14,327 nucleotides of DNA, from positions 1-14,327 of the forward strand of contig CAQFOZ010000052.1 in NCBI GenBank assembly GCA_948788915.1. The letters run 5' to 3'. Shown piece by piece: positions 1-6,220 of the stretch. Position 1 is the first letter of the stretch; every line of letters starts with the position of its first letter. A model generated the notes under the pieces. It was not told the DNA's origin. It searched no databases and worked only from the letters and a program-made list of their open reading frames with translations. Position numbers and translations under genes: made by a program. This DNA comes from an uncultured Muribaculaceae bacterium. GTDB taxonomy: Bacteria > Bacteroidota > Bacteroidia > Bacteroidales > Muribaculaceae.

Positions 1-2
1 AC

Positions 3-566
3 GGAAAAAATATTCCGTGCACTGTTATCGAAGTAGGTCCTTGTGTGGTTACCCAGCTTAAAACTGTGGAGAAGGACGGATACGAGGCAGTACAGGTAGG
101 TTTTATCGAGAAAAAAGATAAGCATACCACACGCCCCGAAGCCGGCCACTTCAAGAAAGCAGGCGTAGCACCACAGCGCCACTTGGCCGAGTTCAAGTCG
201 TTTGAGACTCTCCCGTCATTGGGTGAGACACTCACAGTGGATCTTTTTCAGGAGGGTGGTTTTGTCGATGTAGTCGGCACATCCAAGGGTAAAGGATTCC
301 AGGGTGTTGTAAAACGTCATGGTTTCGGTGGTGTAGGTCAGAGCACTCACGGTCAGCATAACCGTCTTCGTGCCCCGGGTTCAATCGGTGCATGTTCTTA
401 TCCCGCGAAAGTATTCAAGGGATTGCGTATGGCAGGCCAGATGGGCAATGTACGCGTTACCGTGCAAAACCTACAGGTGATCAAAGTGCTTCCGGAGCAC
501 AATTTGTTAATGATTAAGGGTTCCGTGCCGGGACCTAAAGGTTCAATAGTTTTAGTTGAGAAATAA
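3..566 (+). CDS. rplC: 50S ribosomal protein uL3 (L3), 5'-truncated by window edge
   Basis: Large-subunit protein that binds 23S rRNA early in assembly and reaches toward the peptidyl-transferase centre. The reading frame is open from the window's first bases and 187 residues are visible, beginning GKNIPCTVIEVGP. The family is about 205 residues, so roughly 18 N-terminal residues lie outside the window. An internal GTG at 45 is not the start, because clear L3 sequence precedes it. The long central loop (GQSTHGQHNR) and the MAGQMG motif near 429-446 are typical; the Gln codon at 438-440 matches the glutamine that PrmB methylates in E. coli L3 (family knowledge, not shown here for this organism). 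The stop overlaps the rplD start by one base (TAATG). Regulation by the S10 leader would lie upstream, out of view. Confidence 0.97.
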   Translation, partial: GKNIPCTVIEVGPCVVTQLKTVEKDGYEAVQVGFIEKKDKHTTRPEAGHFKKAGVAPQRHLAEFKSFETLPSLGETLTVDLFQEGGFVDVVGTSKGKGFQGVVKRHGFGGVGQSTHGQHNRLRAPGSIGACSYPAKVFKGLRMAGQMGNVRVTVQNLQVIKVLPEHNLLMIKGSVPGPKGSIVLVEK

Positions 567-1198
567 TGGAATTAGCAGTTTATAACATCAAAGGAGAAGA
601 CACAGGGCGTAAGGTTACGCTCAACGATGAGGTGTTTTCACGCGATTTGAGCGAAGGAAATGCTGAGCATACCCTTTATCTCGACATCAAACAGTTTTTG
701 GGCAATCAGCGTCAAGGCACACATAAGAGCAAGGAACGTAGCGAAGTCAGCGGTTCAACCCGTAAGCTTGGTCGTCAGAAAGGTGGCGGCGGTGCACGTC
801 GCGGTGATATCAATTCTCCACTTTTGCGTGGCGGCGGTACAGTGTTTGGCCCGCGTCCCCGCGATTATCGCTCTAAAATTAACAAGAAGCAGAAAGCTCT
901 TGCACGCCGCATAGCGCTTACATCAAGCTTGAACGACAACAAAATTATCGTAGTAGAAAACTTCACATTCGACGCTCCCAAAACCAAAAGCTATATGGAT
1001 ATAGCAAAAGGTTTCAAGGTAGAAAACGAGAAGGTGCTCGTAGTGTTCGCAGAGAAGGATGACAACGTATTGCTCTCAGTTCGCAACGTGCCTAACGCAA
1101 TGTTGGCGACTGCTGTTGATTTGAATGCATACACTCTTCTGAACACAGACAAGATCCTTCTTACCGAGGGCAGTGTGGAAATCCTAAATGAATTTTAA
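566..1198 (+). CDS. rplD: 50S ribosomal protein uL4 (L4)
   Basis: Large-subunit assembly protein of 210 residues, the usual length. Residues about 45-100 form the basic, glycine-rich loop (KGGGGARRG, LLRGGG, VFGPRPRDY) that in known structures lines the peptide exit tunnel with uL22. The start ATG shares its A with the rplC stop codon (TAATG), and no Shine-Dalgarno sequence precedes it, so translation is probably coupled to rplC termination. In E. coli, L4 represses the S10 operon by acting on its leader; that leader is outside this window, so autoregulation cannot be judged. An 84-codon frame inside the gene (from 660) is a shadow. Confidence 0.98.
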   Translation: MELAVYNIKGEDTGRKVTLNDEVFSRDLSEGNAEHTLYLDIKQFLGNQRQGTHKSKERSEVSGSTRKLGRQKGGGGARRGDINSPLLRGGGTVFGPRPRDYRSKINKKQKALARRIALTSSLNDNKIIVVENFTFDAPKTKSYMDIAKGFKVENEKVLVVFAEKDDNVLLSVRNVPNAMLATAVDLNAYTLLNTDKILLTEGSVEILNEF

Positions 1199-1201
1199 CC
1201 T

Positions 1202-1208
1202 AAGGAGG
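1202..1208 (+). promoter_or_regulatory. Consensus Shine-Dalgarno sequence of rplW
   Basis: AAGGAGG sits 8 nt before the rplW ATG at 1217, an ideal Shine-Dalgarno sequence and spacing. Nearly every other start in the window has none. Bacteroidota ribosomes are known to sequester the anti-Shine-Dalgarno tail, so this site is unusual and may be a regulated or lineage-specific element. Confidence 0.8.
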
Positions 1209-1216
1209 ACAAAGAA

Positions 1217-1507
1217 ATGGATATACAGATCAAACCGATAGTAACTGAGAAGGCTACTGCTTACAGCGAAAAGGAGAATTGTTACACATTTGCTGTTTCT
1301 CCGGAGGCAAACAAATTCCAGATCAAGGACATTGTAGAGAAACTCTATAATGTTCGTGTAGAGAGTGTGAATACCGCCAGCTACGCCGGCAAGCGCAAAC
1401 AGCGCTACACTAAGAGCGGACTTATCCGTGGCCAGCGTCCTGCTTTTAAGAAAGCATACGTGACAGTAGCTGAAGGACAGAAGATTGACTACTATAGCAA
1501 TATTTAA
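1217..1507 (+). CDS. rplW: 50S ribosomal protein uL23 (L23)
   Basis: Binds 23S rRNA beside the exit tunnel and is the docking point for trigger factor and the signal recognition particle. At 96 residues it is normal length. It begins IKPIVTEKAT, the conserved N-terminal signature, and has the extended basic loop (AGKRKQRYTKSG) that reaches into the tunnel region. The start is fixed by a strong AAGGAGG 8 nt upstream, one of only two such sites in the window. It lies 18 nt after rplD and 5 nt before rplB. Confidence 0.98.
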   Translation: MDIQIKPIVTEKATAYSEKENCYTFAVSPEANKFQIKDIVEKLYNVRVESVNTASYAGKRKQRYTKSGLIRGQRPAFKKAYVTVAEGQKIDYYSNI

Positions 1508-1512
1508 GAATA

Positions 1513-2340
1513 ATGGCAGTAAGAAAATTCAAGCCCACAACACCTGGGCAAAGACACAAGGTTATTGGTGTGTTCAAAGGAACAATCACTGCTACCACAC
1601 CAGAAAAGTCTCTTACGGTAGGAAAACGTTCTACCGGTGGCCGCAACTCATCGGGTCATCTTTCAACCCGCTATCGTGGTGGTGGTCATAAGAGAAAATT
1701 GCGTCTCATAGATTTTAAGAGAGTAAACGATGGAGTACCGGCAGTGGTTAAGAGCATAGAATATGATCCCAACCGTTCGGCACGTATCGCACTGCTCTAT
1801 TACAAAGATGGTTCGAAAGCCTATATCATTGCTCCCAACGGACTTGAGGTAGGTCAGACCGTAATTAGTGGAAAGGATGTGGCTCCCGAAGTTGGAAACA
1901 CTCTTCCTCTTTCATCAATTCCGGTGGGAACCCTGATCCATTGTATTGAGCTGCGCCCGGGCCAGGGTGCGAGCATGGCTCGCTCCGCAGGCACATTCGC
2001 ACAGCTTACATCACGCGAAGGTGATTACGCAATTATCAAATTGCCTTCTGGAGAGACAAGAAAAGTGCTTCTGACATGTCGCGCTACTGTAGGTGTAGTC
2101 GGGAATTCCGATCATGCCCTTGAGCAGAGCGGTAAGGCAGGACGTTCACGTTGGCTGGGTCGTCGCCCCCACAACCGTGGTGTGGTAATGAACCCTGTGG
2201 ATCACCCGATGGGTGGTGGTGAAGGTCGTCAGAGCGGTGGACACCCGCGTTCTCGTACAGGTCTTTATGCAAAGGGCCTGAAGACACGCTCGCCGAAGAA
2301 ACACTCTTCGAAGTATATAATTGAAAGAAGGAAAAAATAA
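1513..2340 (+). CDS. rplB: 50S ribosomal protein uL2 (L2)
   Basis: One of the most conserved 23S rRNA-binding proteins, needed for subunit association and peptidyl-transferase activity. 275 residues, full length. The central OB-fold and SH3-like region is followed by the C-terminal signature HPMGGGEGRQSGG starting at His231, which corresponds to the functionally important His229 of E. coli L2. The basic tail ends in IIERRKK. No Shine-Dalgarno sequence precedes the ATG; upstream bases are A-rich (TTTAAGAATA), as is usual in this phylum. Antisense and frame-shifted open frames over it (for example 2084-2533 minus) are shadows. Confidence 0.98.
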   Translation: MAVRKFKPTTPGQRHKVIGVFKGTITATTPEKSLTVGKRSTGGRNSSGHLSTRYRGGGHKRKLRLIDFKRVNDGVPAVVKSIEYDPNRSARIALLYYKDGSKAYIIAPNGLEVGQTVISGKDVAPEVGNTLPLSSIPVGTLIHCIELRPGQGASMARSAGTFAQLTSREGDYAIIKLPSGETRKVLLTCRATVGVVGNSDHALEQSGKAGRSRWLGRRPHNRGVVMNPVDHPMGGGEGRQSGGHPRSRTGLYAKGLKTRSPKKHSSKYIIERRKK

Positions 2341-2360
2341 TTTGATTAATTAAGACAAGT

Positions 2361-2630
2361 ATGAGTCGTTCGCTTAAAAAAGGACCATTTATCAGCGTAA
2401 AGCTTGAGAAGAAAGTGGCCGCAATGGAAGAAAGCGGCAAGAAAAGCGTCATCAAGACGTGGAGCCGTGCTTCCATGATCTCTCCCGACTTCGTCGGCCA
2501 CACTTTCGCTGTACATAACGGCAACAAGTTCATTCCTGTTTATGTGACTGAGAATATGGTAGGTCACAAACTCGGAGAGTTTGCACCGACACGCACATTC
2601 CGCGGTCATGCCGGCAACAAGAAAAAATAA
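2361..2630 (+). CDS. rpsS: 30S ribosomal protein uS19 (S19)
   Basis: Small-subunit head protein that forms a complex with uS13 near the A site and contacts 16S rRNA. 89 residues, normal length. It begins MSRSLKKGPF and contains the conserved core VYVTENMVGHKLGEFAPTRT followed by FRGHAG and a lysine-rich tail. It is 20 nt after rplB, with A/T-rich sequence and no Shine-Dalgarno sequence before the ATG. Confidence 0.98.
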   Translation: MSRSLKKGPFISVKLEKKVAAMEESGKKSVIKTWSRASMISPDFVGHTFAVHNGNKFIPVYVTENMVGHKLGEFAPTRTFRGHAGNKKK

Positions 2631-2669
2631 TGGCCCCAATCATTAATTCAGAAAAAAGAATAACATACA

Positions 2670-3074
2670 ATGGGTTTAAGAAAAAGACAATCAGCCGAGG
2701 CTATTAAGGAAGCTCGCAAAAGCGAATATTTCGCAAAGCTTCACAATGTGCCTTCGTCTCCGCGCAAAATGCGTCTCGTTGTAGACATGATCCGCGGTCA
2801 GGAAGCTTTCAAAGCTCTCGGAATACTGAAATTTTCAAATAAAGAGGCTTCCCGCAAGGTTGAGAAGCTACTCCGTTCGGCTATAGCCAACTGGGAACAG
2901 AAAAACGAACGTAAGGCTGAGGCCGGTGAATTGTTCGTGAAGACAGTGTTTGTAGACTGCGCGCCGATGCTCAAGCGTCTGCGCCCGGCTCCGCAGGGTC
3001 GCGGCTACCGTATCCGCAAACGCTCTAACCACGTGACACTGTTCGTGGACACAATTAATAACGATAAAGCTTAA
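2670..3074 (+). CDS. rplV: 50S ribosomal protein uL22 (L22)
   Basis: Large-subunit protein whose globular domain sits on the surface while a long beta hairpin lines the exit tunnel at the macrolide-sensitive constriction. 134 residues. The N-terminal core shows NVPSSPRKMRLVVDMIRG and the LLRSAIANWEQKN helix; the hairpin is LKRLRPAPQGRGYRIRKRSN, and its tip sequence differs from the E. coli one as expected for Bacteroidota. The start is preceded by A-rich sequence after a 39-nt spacer, with no Shine-Dalgarno sequence. Confidence 0.98.
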   Translation: MGLRKRQSAEAIKEARKSEYFAKLHNVPSSPRKMRLVVDMIRGQEAFKALGILKFSNKEASRKVEKLLRSAIANWEQKNERKAEAGELFVKTVFVDCAPMLKRLRPAPQGRGYRIRKRSNHVTLFVDTINNDKA

Positions 3075-3083
3075 TTTGCAAAG

Positions 3084-3812
3084 ATGGGACAGAAAGTTAA
3101 TCCAATCGCCAACCGTCTGGGCGTGATCCGCGGTTGGGACTCAAACTGGTATGGTGGAAAGAAATACGGTGACACCCTCCTTGAGGATTCCAAGATCCGT
3201 AAGTATCTCCGCACTCGTCTTGCAAAGGCAAGCGTGTCCAGAATAATCATTGAGCGTACCCTTAAGATGGCTACAGTAACAGTATGTACATCCCGTCCGG
3301 GTATGATCATCGGTAAGGGAGGTAAAGATGTGGATGCATTGAAGGAAGAACTTAAAAAACTTACCGACAAAGATGTTCAGATCAATATCTACGAAATCAA
3401 GCGTCCGGAACTCGACGCTGAGATCGTGGCATCCAATATCGCCCGCCAGATAGAGGGTAAAGTTGCTTATCGCCGTGCGGTAAAAATGGCTATCGCTTCC
3501 ACAATGCGCATGGGTGCCGAAGGTATCAAGGTGCAGGTTAGCGGTCGTCTGAACGGTGCAGAAATGGCCCGTTCGGAGATGTTCAAAGAGGGTCGTACTC
3601 CTCTTCATACTCTCCGTGCTGACATTGACTATGCATTGGTTGAGGCCCTGACAAAAGTTGGTATCATCGGTATCAAGGTTTGGATTTGCCGTGGCGAGAT
3701 CTACGGTAAAAAGGAACTTACTCCAACCTATGCGATTGGTCAGAAAGAGACTGGACGCCCGCAGGGTAACCGTAAAGGTGGCTTCCGCAACAAAAAGAAC
3801 AACAACCGATAA
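3084..3812 (+). CDS. rpsC: 30S ribosomal protein uS3 (S3)
   Basis: Small-subunit head protein at the mRNA entry channel, contributing with uS4 and uS5 to mRNA unwinding. 242 residues. The N-terminal motif GQKVNPIANRLG is followed by a type II KH domain with the GKGG loop at about residues 77-80 (RPGMIIGKGGKDVD), then the S3 C-terminal domain (GRLNGAEMARSE) and a basic, asparagine-rich tail. It lies 9 nt after rplV and 12 nt before rplP, consistent with one transcript. Minus-strand frames across it (3071-3370, 3141-3608) are shadows. Confidence 0.98.
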   Translation: MGQKVNPIANRLGVIRGWDSNWYGGKKYGDTLLEDSKIRKYLRTRLAKASVSRIIIERTLKMATVTVCTSRPGMIIGKGGKDVDALKEELKKLTDKDVQINIYEIKRPELDAEIVASNIARQIEGKVAYRRAVKMAIASTMRMGAEGIKVQVSGRLNGAEMARSEMFKEGRTPLHTLRADIDYALVEALTKVGIIGIKVWICRGEIYGKKELTPTYAIGQKETGRPQGNRKGGFRNKKNNNR

Positions 3813-3824
3813 AACTGATTAAAG

Positions 3825-4256
3825 ATGTTACAACCTAAGAAAACAAAATACCGCCGTTCGCAGAAGGGCCGTATGAAAGGGGAGGCCCAGAGAGGCAATC
3901 AGCTTGCATTCGGTTCGTTCGGTATCAAGACCCTCGATTCAAAGTGGATCACAGGTCGTCAGATTGAGGCTGCCCGTGTGGCTGTGACGCGTTACATGCA
4001 GCGTCAAGGACAAATTTGGATTCGAATATTCCCGGATAAACCTATTACCAAGAAGCCAGCCGAGGTGCGTATGGGTAAAGGTAAAGGTAATCCCGAGGGA
4101 TATGTCGCACCCGTTACTCCGGGACGTATACTGATAGAAGTTGAGGGCGTTCCTTACGATGTGGCCAAAGAGGCACTCCGTCTGGCTGCTCAGAAACTTC
4201 CGGTGATCACAAAGTTTGTGGTCCGTCGTGATTATGATCCGTCACAGAATGTGTGA
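3825..4256 (+). CDS. rplP: 50S ribosomal protein uL16 (L16)
   Basis: Late-assembling large-subunit protein that organises the A-site tRNA elbow and central protuberance. 143 residues, slightly longer than the E. coli protein. It begins MLQPKKTKYRRSQKGRMKG; the conserved EVRMGKGKGNPE follows at about residues 80-90, with Arg82 in the place of E. coli Arg81, a site hydroxylated in that species (family knowledge only). In most bacteria rpmC follows immediately or overlaps; here a 209-nt non-coding gap follows, so rplP looks like the last gene of the first transcriptional block. Confidence 0.98.
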   Translation: MLQPKKTKYRRSQKGRMKGEAQRGNQLAFGSFGIKTLDSKWITGRQIEAARVAVTRYMQRQGQIWIRIFPDKPITKKPAEVRMGKGKGNPEGYVAPVTPGRILIEVEGVPYDVAKEALRLAAQKLPVITKFVVRRDYDPSQNV

Positions 4257-4266
4257 ATTTAAATGA

Positions 4267-4324
4267 TATTTTTCAACCGTTGTTGCAAATTTTTTATTAA
4301 CTTTGCAACAACGGTTGAAAAATA
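4267..4324. repeat. Perfect 23-bp inverted repeat with 12-nt loop
   Basis: Arms 4267-4289 and 4302-4324 are exact reverse complements (core CAACCGTTGTTGCAAA against TTTGCAACAACGGTTG, with A/T ends), separated by 4290-4301. As RNA it would be a very stable hairpin. It has no T-run after either arm, so it is not a standard intrinsic terminator. The promoter -7 box overlaps its loop and right arm. It could be an operator, a cruciform, or an RNase III processing site. Confidence 0.85.
4298..4305 (+). promoter_or_regulatory. Candidate Bacteroidota -7 promoter box upstream of rpmC
   Basis: TAACTTTG matches the known Bacteroides consensus TAnnTTTG at every fixed position. No good TTTG -33 box is found at about 19 nt upstream; the nearest candidates (TTG at 4280-4282, TTTC at 4271-4274) have poor spacing. 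The surrounding 15 nt (4294-4308) are identical to the box upstream of rpsM. Confidence 0.6.
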
Positions 4325-4336
4325 CCGTTTAATACG

Positions 4337-4439
4337 GCATGTAAATATTGCATATCTGTTTGATGCAGTGGGACTTTCACCAAGGCAACGGCTTTGGGGA
4401 GAATCCTGCGGTATTTTGCGGTAGATGATATGGACATGC
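4337..4439 (+). ncRNA. Candidate structured RNA leader of rpmC (hand-folded)
   Basis: By eye the RNA can form an outer helix GCATGT (4337-4342) with ACATGC (4434-4439), stacked through an asymmetric bulge on CATATC (4351-4356) with GATATG (4427-4432), then GCAG (4365-4368) with CTGC (4406-4409), and an inner 7-bp hairpin CCAAGGC/GCTTTGG (4380-4386 with 4391-4397, loop AACG, one G-U pair). A TGCGGTA direct repeat (4407-4413, 4417-4423) could support an alternative pairing. I do not recognise a known RNA family. It may be a cis-regulatory leader, a small RNA, or coincidence. Confidence 0.3.
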
Positions 4440-4465
4440 AGATATATGAAATTAATTATTAACCG

Positions 4466-4681
4466 ATGAAAAAGGAAGAAATCAAGGAATTAAGCATTCA
4501 GGAACTTGCAGCGCGGATAGAGGTTGCAGAGAAGGCTTATCGTGAATTGAAAGTAGCGCACGCGATATCTCCCGTAGACAATCCCGCCAAGATCACGAAA
4601 GATCGTAAGGAGATTGCCCGCTTGAAGACAGTGTTGCGCCAGAAGGAAATAGCCGCCGAGGCTTCTTCTGAAGTAAAGTAA
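4466..4681 (+). CDS. rpmC: 50S ribosomal protein uL29 (L29)
   Basis: Small helical-hairpin protein at the tunnel exit beside uL23, contributing to the docking surface for nascent-chain factors. 71 residues, beginning MKKEEIKELS with the typical two long helices and the internal EIARLKTVLRQ segment. The ATG follows A/T-rich sequence with no Shine-Dalgarno sequence. It is the first gene after the long gap, so it is probably the first gene of a second transcript as well as being reachable by read-through from rplP. A 7-codon upstream frame (4446-4469) ends in a TGA overlapping this start. Confidence 0.96.
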   Translation: MKKEEIKELSIQELAARIEVAEKAYRELKVAHAISPVDNPAKITKDRKEIARLKTVLRQKEIAAEASSEVK

Positions 4682-4701
4682 TCCCGTAACTATTTTTGAA
4701 A

Positions 4702-4962
4702 ATGGAAGAGAAAAGAAATTTGAGAAAAGAGAGAATCGGGGTTGTTTCAAGCAACAAGTGTGATAAGACTATCACAGTTGAAATCAAGTGGAAAGAGAAA
4801 CACCCGATTTACGGCAAGTTTGTCAATAAGACAAAGAAGTATCATGCTCACGATGAAAACAACGAATGTTCCGTAGGCGACACAGTCCGTCTGATGGAGA
4901 CTCGTCCGTTGAGCAAGACAAAGAGATGGAGACTGGTAGAAATCATCGAAAAAGTTAAGTAA
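4702..4962 (+). CDS. rpsQ: 30S ribosomal protein uS17 (S17)
   Basis: Primary 16S rRNA-binding protein of the small-subunit body, OB fold. 86 residues from the ATG at 4702. A TTG two codons upstream (4696) also extends the frame, but the ATG gives the expected N-terminus MEEKRNLRKERIGVV and is preferred. The conserved SNKCDKTITV strand, the KYHAHDE loop and the C-terminal RPLSKTKRWRLVEI are all present. It lies 20 nt after rpmC and 2 nt before rplN. Confidence 0.97.
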   Translation: MEEKRNLRKERIGVVSSNKCDKTITVEIKWKEKHPIYGKFVNKTKKYHAHDENNECSVGDTVRLMETRPLSKTKRWRLVEIIEKVK

Positions 4963-4964
4963 TC

Positions 4965-5330
4965 ATGATCCAGACAGAATCCCGTTTGACAGTAGCGGAC
5001 AACAGTGGAGCAAAAGAGGCTCTCTGTATCCATGTCCTTGGCGGCACAGGTCGCCGTTATGCAAGTGTGGGCGATATTATCGTGGTGACAGTGAAAAGCA
5101 CCATTCCTTCGTCTGACGTGAAAAAAGGTACTGTATCCAAGGCAGTTGTGGTTCGTACCAAGAAGGAGATCCGTCGTCCCGACGGAAGCTACATACGTTT
5201 CGATGACAACGCTTGCGTACTTTTGAATAACGCCGGTGAAATCCGCGGCACACGTATCTTTGGTCCGGTGGCCCGTGAACTCCGTGCGACTAACATGAAA
5301 ATCGTGTCTTTGGCACCTGAAGTACTTTAA
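4965..5330 (+). CDS. rplN: 50S ribosomal protein uL14 (L14)
   Basis: Large-subunit protein on the intersubunit face, forming bridges to 16S rRNA and the binding site of the silencing factor RsfS. 121 residues, normal length. It begins MIQTESRLTVADNSGAKE, a near-universal signature, and carries RPDGSYIRFDDNACVLLN and RIFGPVARELR. It starts 2 nt after rpsQ. In E. coli rplN heads the spc operon; here no promoter is possible in the 2-nt gap, so the operon boundary appears to have moved upstream of rpmC. Confidence 0.98.
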   Translation: MIQTESRLTVADNSGAKEALCIHVLGGTGRRYASVGDIIVVTVKSTIPSSDVKKGTVSKAVVVRTKKEIRRPDGSYIRFDDNACVLLNNAGEIRGTRIFGPVARELRATNMKIVSLAPEVL

Positions 5331-5353
5331 CCCCTCTTAAACGAAGAAATAAA

Positions 5354-5674
5354 ATGGCAAAATTGCATATTAAAAAGGGTGATATGGTGTTTGTCAATGC
5401 CGGTGACGACAAAGGCAAGACCGGACGCGTCCTCAAAGTGCTGGTTGACAAGAACCGCGCGGTTGTAGAGGGCGTAAACATGGTGTCAAAGAGCACTAAA
5501 CCCACCGCTAAATATCCGCAGGGCGGCATCGTAAAGATGGAGGCTCCTGTTCATATTTCAAATTTAAATGTGTTGGATCCTAAAACCGGTAAGCCTACAC
5601 GTATCGGTCGCAGACTGAACGAGGCAGGCAAGTTGGTTCGTTATTCTAAAAAATCAGGAGAGGAGATTAAATAA
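5354..5674 (+). CDS. rplX: 50S ribosomal protein uL24 (L24)
   Basis: Assembly-initiator protein that binds the 5' region of 23S rRNA near the tunnel exit. 106 residues. The N-terminal KOW motif lies at about residues 7-28 (KGDMVFVNAGDDKGKTGRV), followed by the beta-barrel and the VHISNLNVLDPKTGKPTRIG segment. It is 23 nt after rplN. The TAA stop shares its last A with the rplE ATG (TAATG), suggesting translational coupling. The AGGAGAGGAG run within its last codons could serve weakly as a ribosome-binding site for rplE, but it also encodes SGEEI. Confidence 0.98.
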   Translation: MAKLHIKKGDMVFVNAGDDKGKTGRVLKVLVDKNRAVVEGVNMVSKSTKPTAKYPQGGIVKMEAPVHISNLNVLDPKTGKPTRIGRRLNEAGKLVRYSKKSGEEIK

Positions 5675-6219
5675 TGAGCACTACACTTAGCAAAAATTAT
5701 AAGGAGCGTATCGTTCCGGAACTCGTGGAAGAGTTCAAATATACTACCGTAATGCAAGTTCCCCGCCTGGAGAAGATCGTGATCAACCAAGGTTTGGGTG
5801 CTGCTACCCAGGATAAGAAATTGATAGAGACGGCTATTAACGAGTTGACCGCTATAACTGGTCAGAAAGCTGTGCCTACTCTTTCAAAGAAAGATATCTC
5901 TAACTTCAAGCTCCGTAAGAAAATGCCGATCGGTGCAATGGTGACTCTTCGTCGCGACAAGATGTACGAGTTCCTTGAGAGACTGGTGCGCGTGGCGTTG
6001 CCCCGTATCCGTGACTTCAAGGGAATCAATTCAAAGCTCGACGGACGTGGAAACTATACACTCGGTATCACAGAGCAAATCATTTTCCCAGAGATCAACA
6101 TCGACAATGTGCCGAAGCTTCAGGGTATGAATATCACCTTCGTGACATCTGCCAAGACAGATGAGGAGGGATTCGCATTGCTTAAGAAATTCGGTCTACC
6201 TTTCAAACACGAGAAATAA
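5674..6219 (+). CDS. rplE: 50S ribosomal protein uL5 (L5)
   Basis: 5S rRNA-binding protein of the central protuberance, contacting P-site tRNA. 181 residues, normal length. The typical segments are all present: MQVPRLEKIVINQGLG, the GQKAVPTLSKKDISNFKLR loop, GAMVTLRRDKMYEFLERL, and the C-terminal TDEEGFALLKKFGLPF. It overlaps the rplX stop by one base and ends 1 nt before rpsN, so expression should be tightly coupled. In E. coli the S8 repressor site lies at the rplX-rplE junction; I see no comparable helix at this junction. Confidence 0.98.
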   Translation: MSTTLSKNYKERIVPELVEEFKYTTVMQVPRLEKIVINQGLGAATQDKKLIETAINELTAITGQKAVPTLSKKDISNFKLRKKMPIGAMVTLRRDKMYEFLERLVRVALPRIRDFKGINSKLDGRGNYTLGITEQIIFPEINIDNVPKLQGMNITFVTSAKTDEEGFALLKKFGLPFKHEK

Positions 6220-6220
6220 T

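Larger units (their letters stand above)
4257..4465 (+). promoter_or_regulatory. Non-coding gap between rplP and rpmC with promoter, palindrome and possible structured RNA
   Basis: This 209-nt stretch has no credible gene. It holds a perfect inverted repeat (4267-4324), a Bacteroidota-type -7 box TAACTTTG (4298-4305) in its loop and right arm, and then about 140 nt of more GC-balanced sequence able to form nested helices before rpmC. Initiation about 7 nt after the -7 box would give a 5' leader of roughly 150 nt. I infer a second transcription start that lets rpmC and downstream genes be expressed apart from the first block. Confidence 0.6.

Noticed and set aside
4267..4324. Reading the long palindrome as a Rho-independent terminator of rplP
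   Set aside because: No T-run follows the right arm; it runs into AAAAATACC, and the mirror side also lacks one. The embedded TAACTTTG box also favours a promoter or operator role.
5656..5665. AGGAGAGGAG before rplE as a third strong Shine-Dalgarno sequence
   Set aside because: It is not GGAGG in consensus form and is explained by the SGEEI codons at the end of rplX; the TAATG overlap accounts for coupling.
6161..6220. Extended N-terminus for rpsN from an upstream alternative start
   Set aside because: It would overlap rplE by about 60 nt, and MAKESMK at 6221 is the family's N-terminus. Similar upstream TTG extensions of rpsQ (4696), rplO (8636) and infA (11292) were rejected for the ATG starts.
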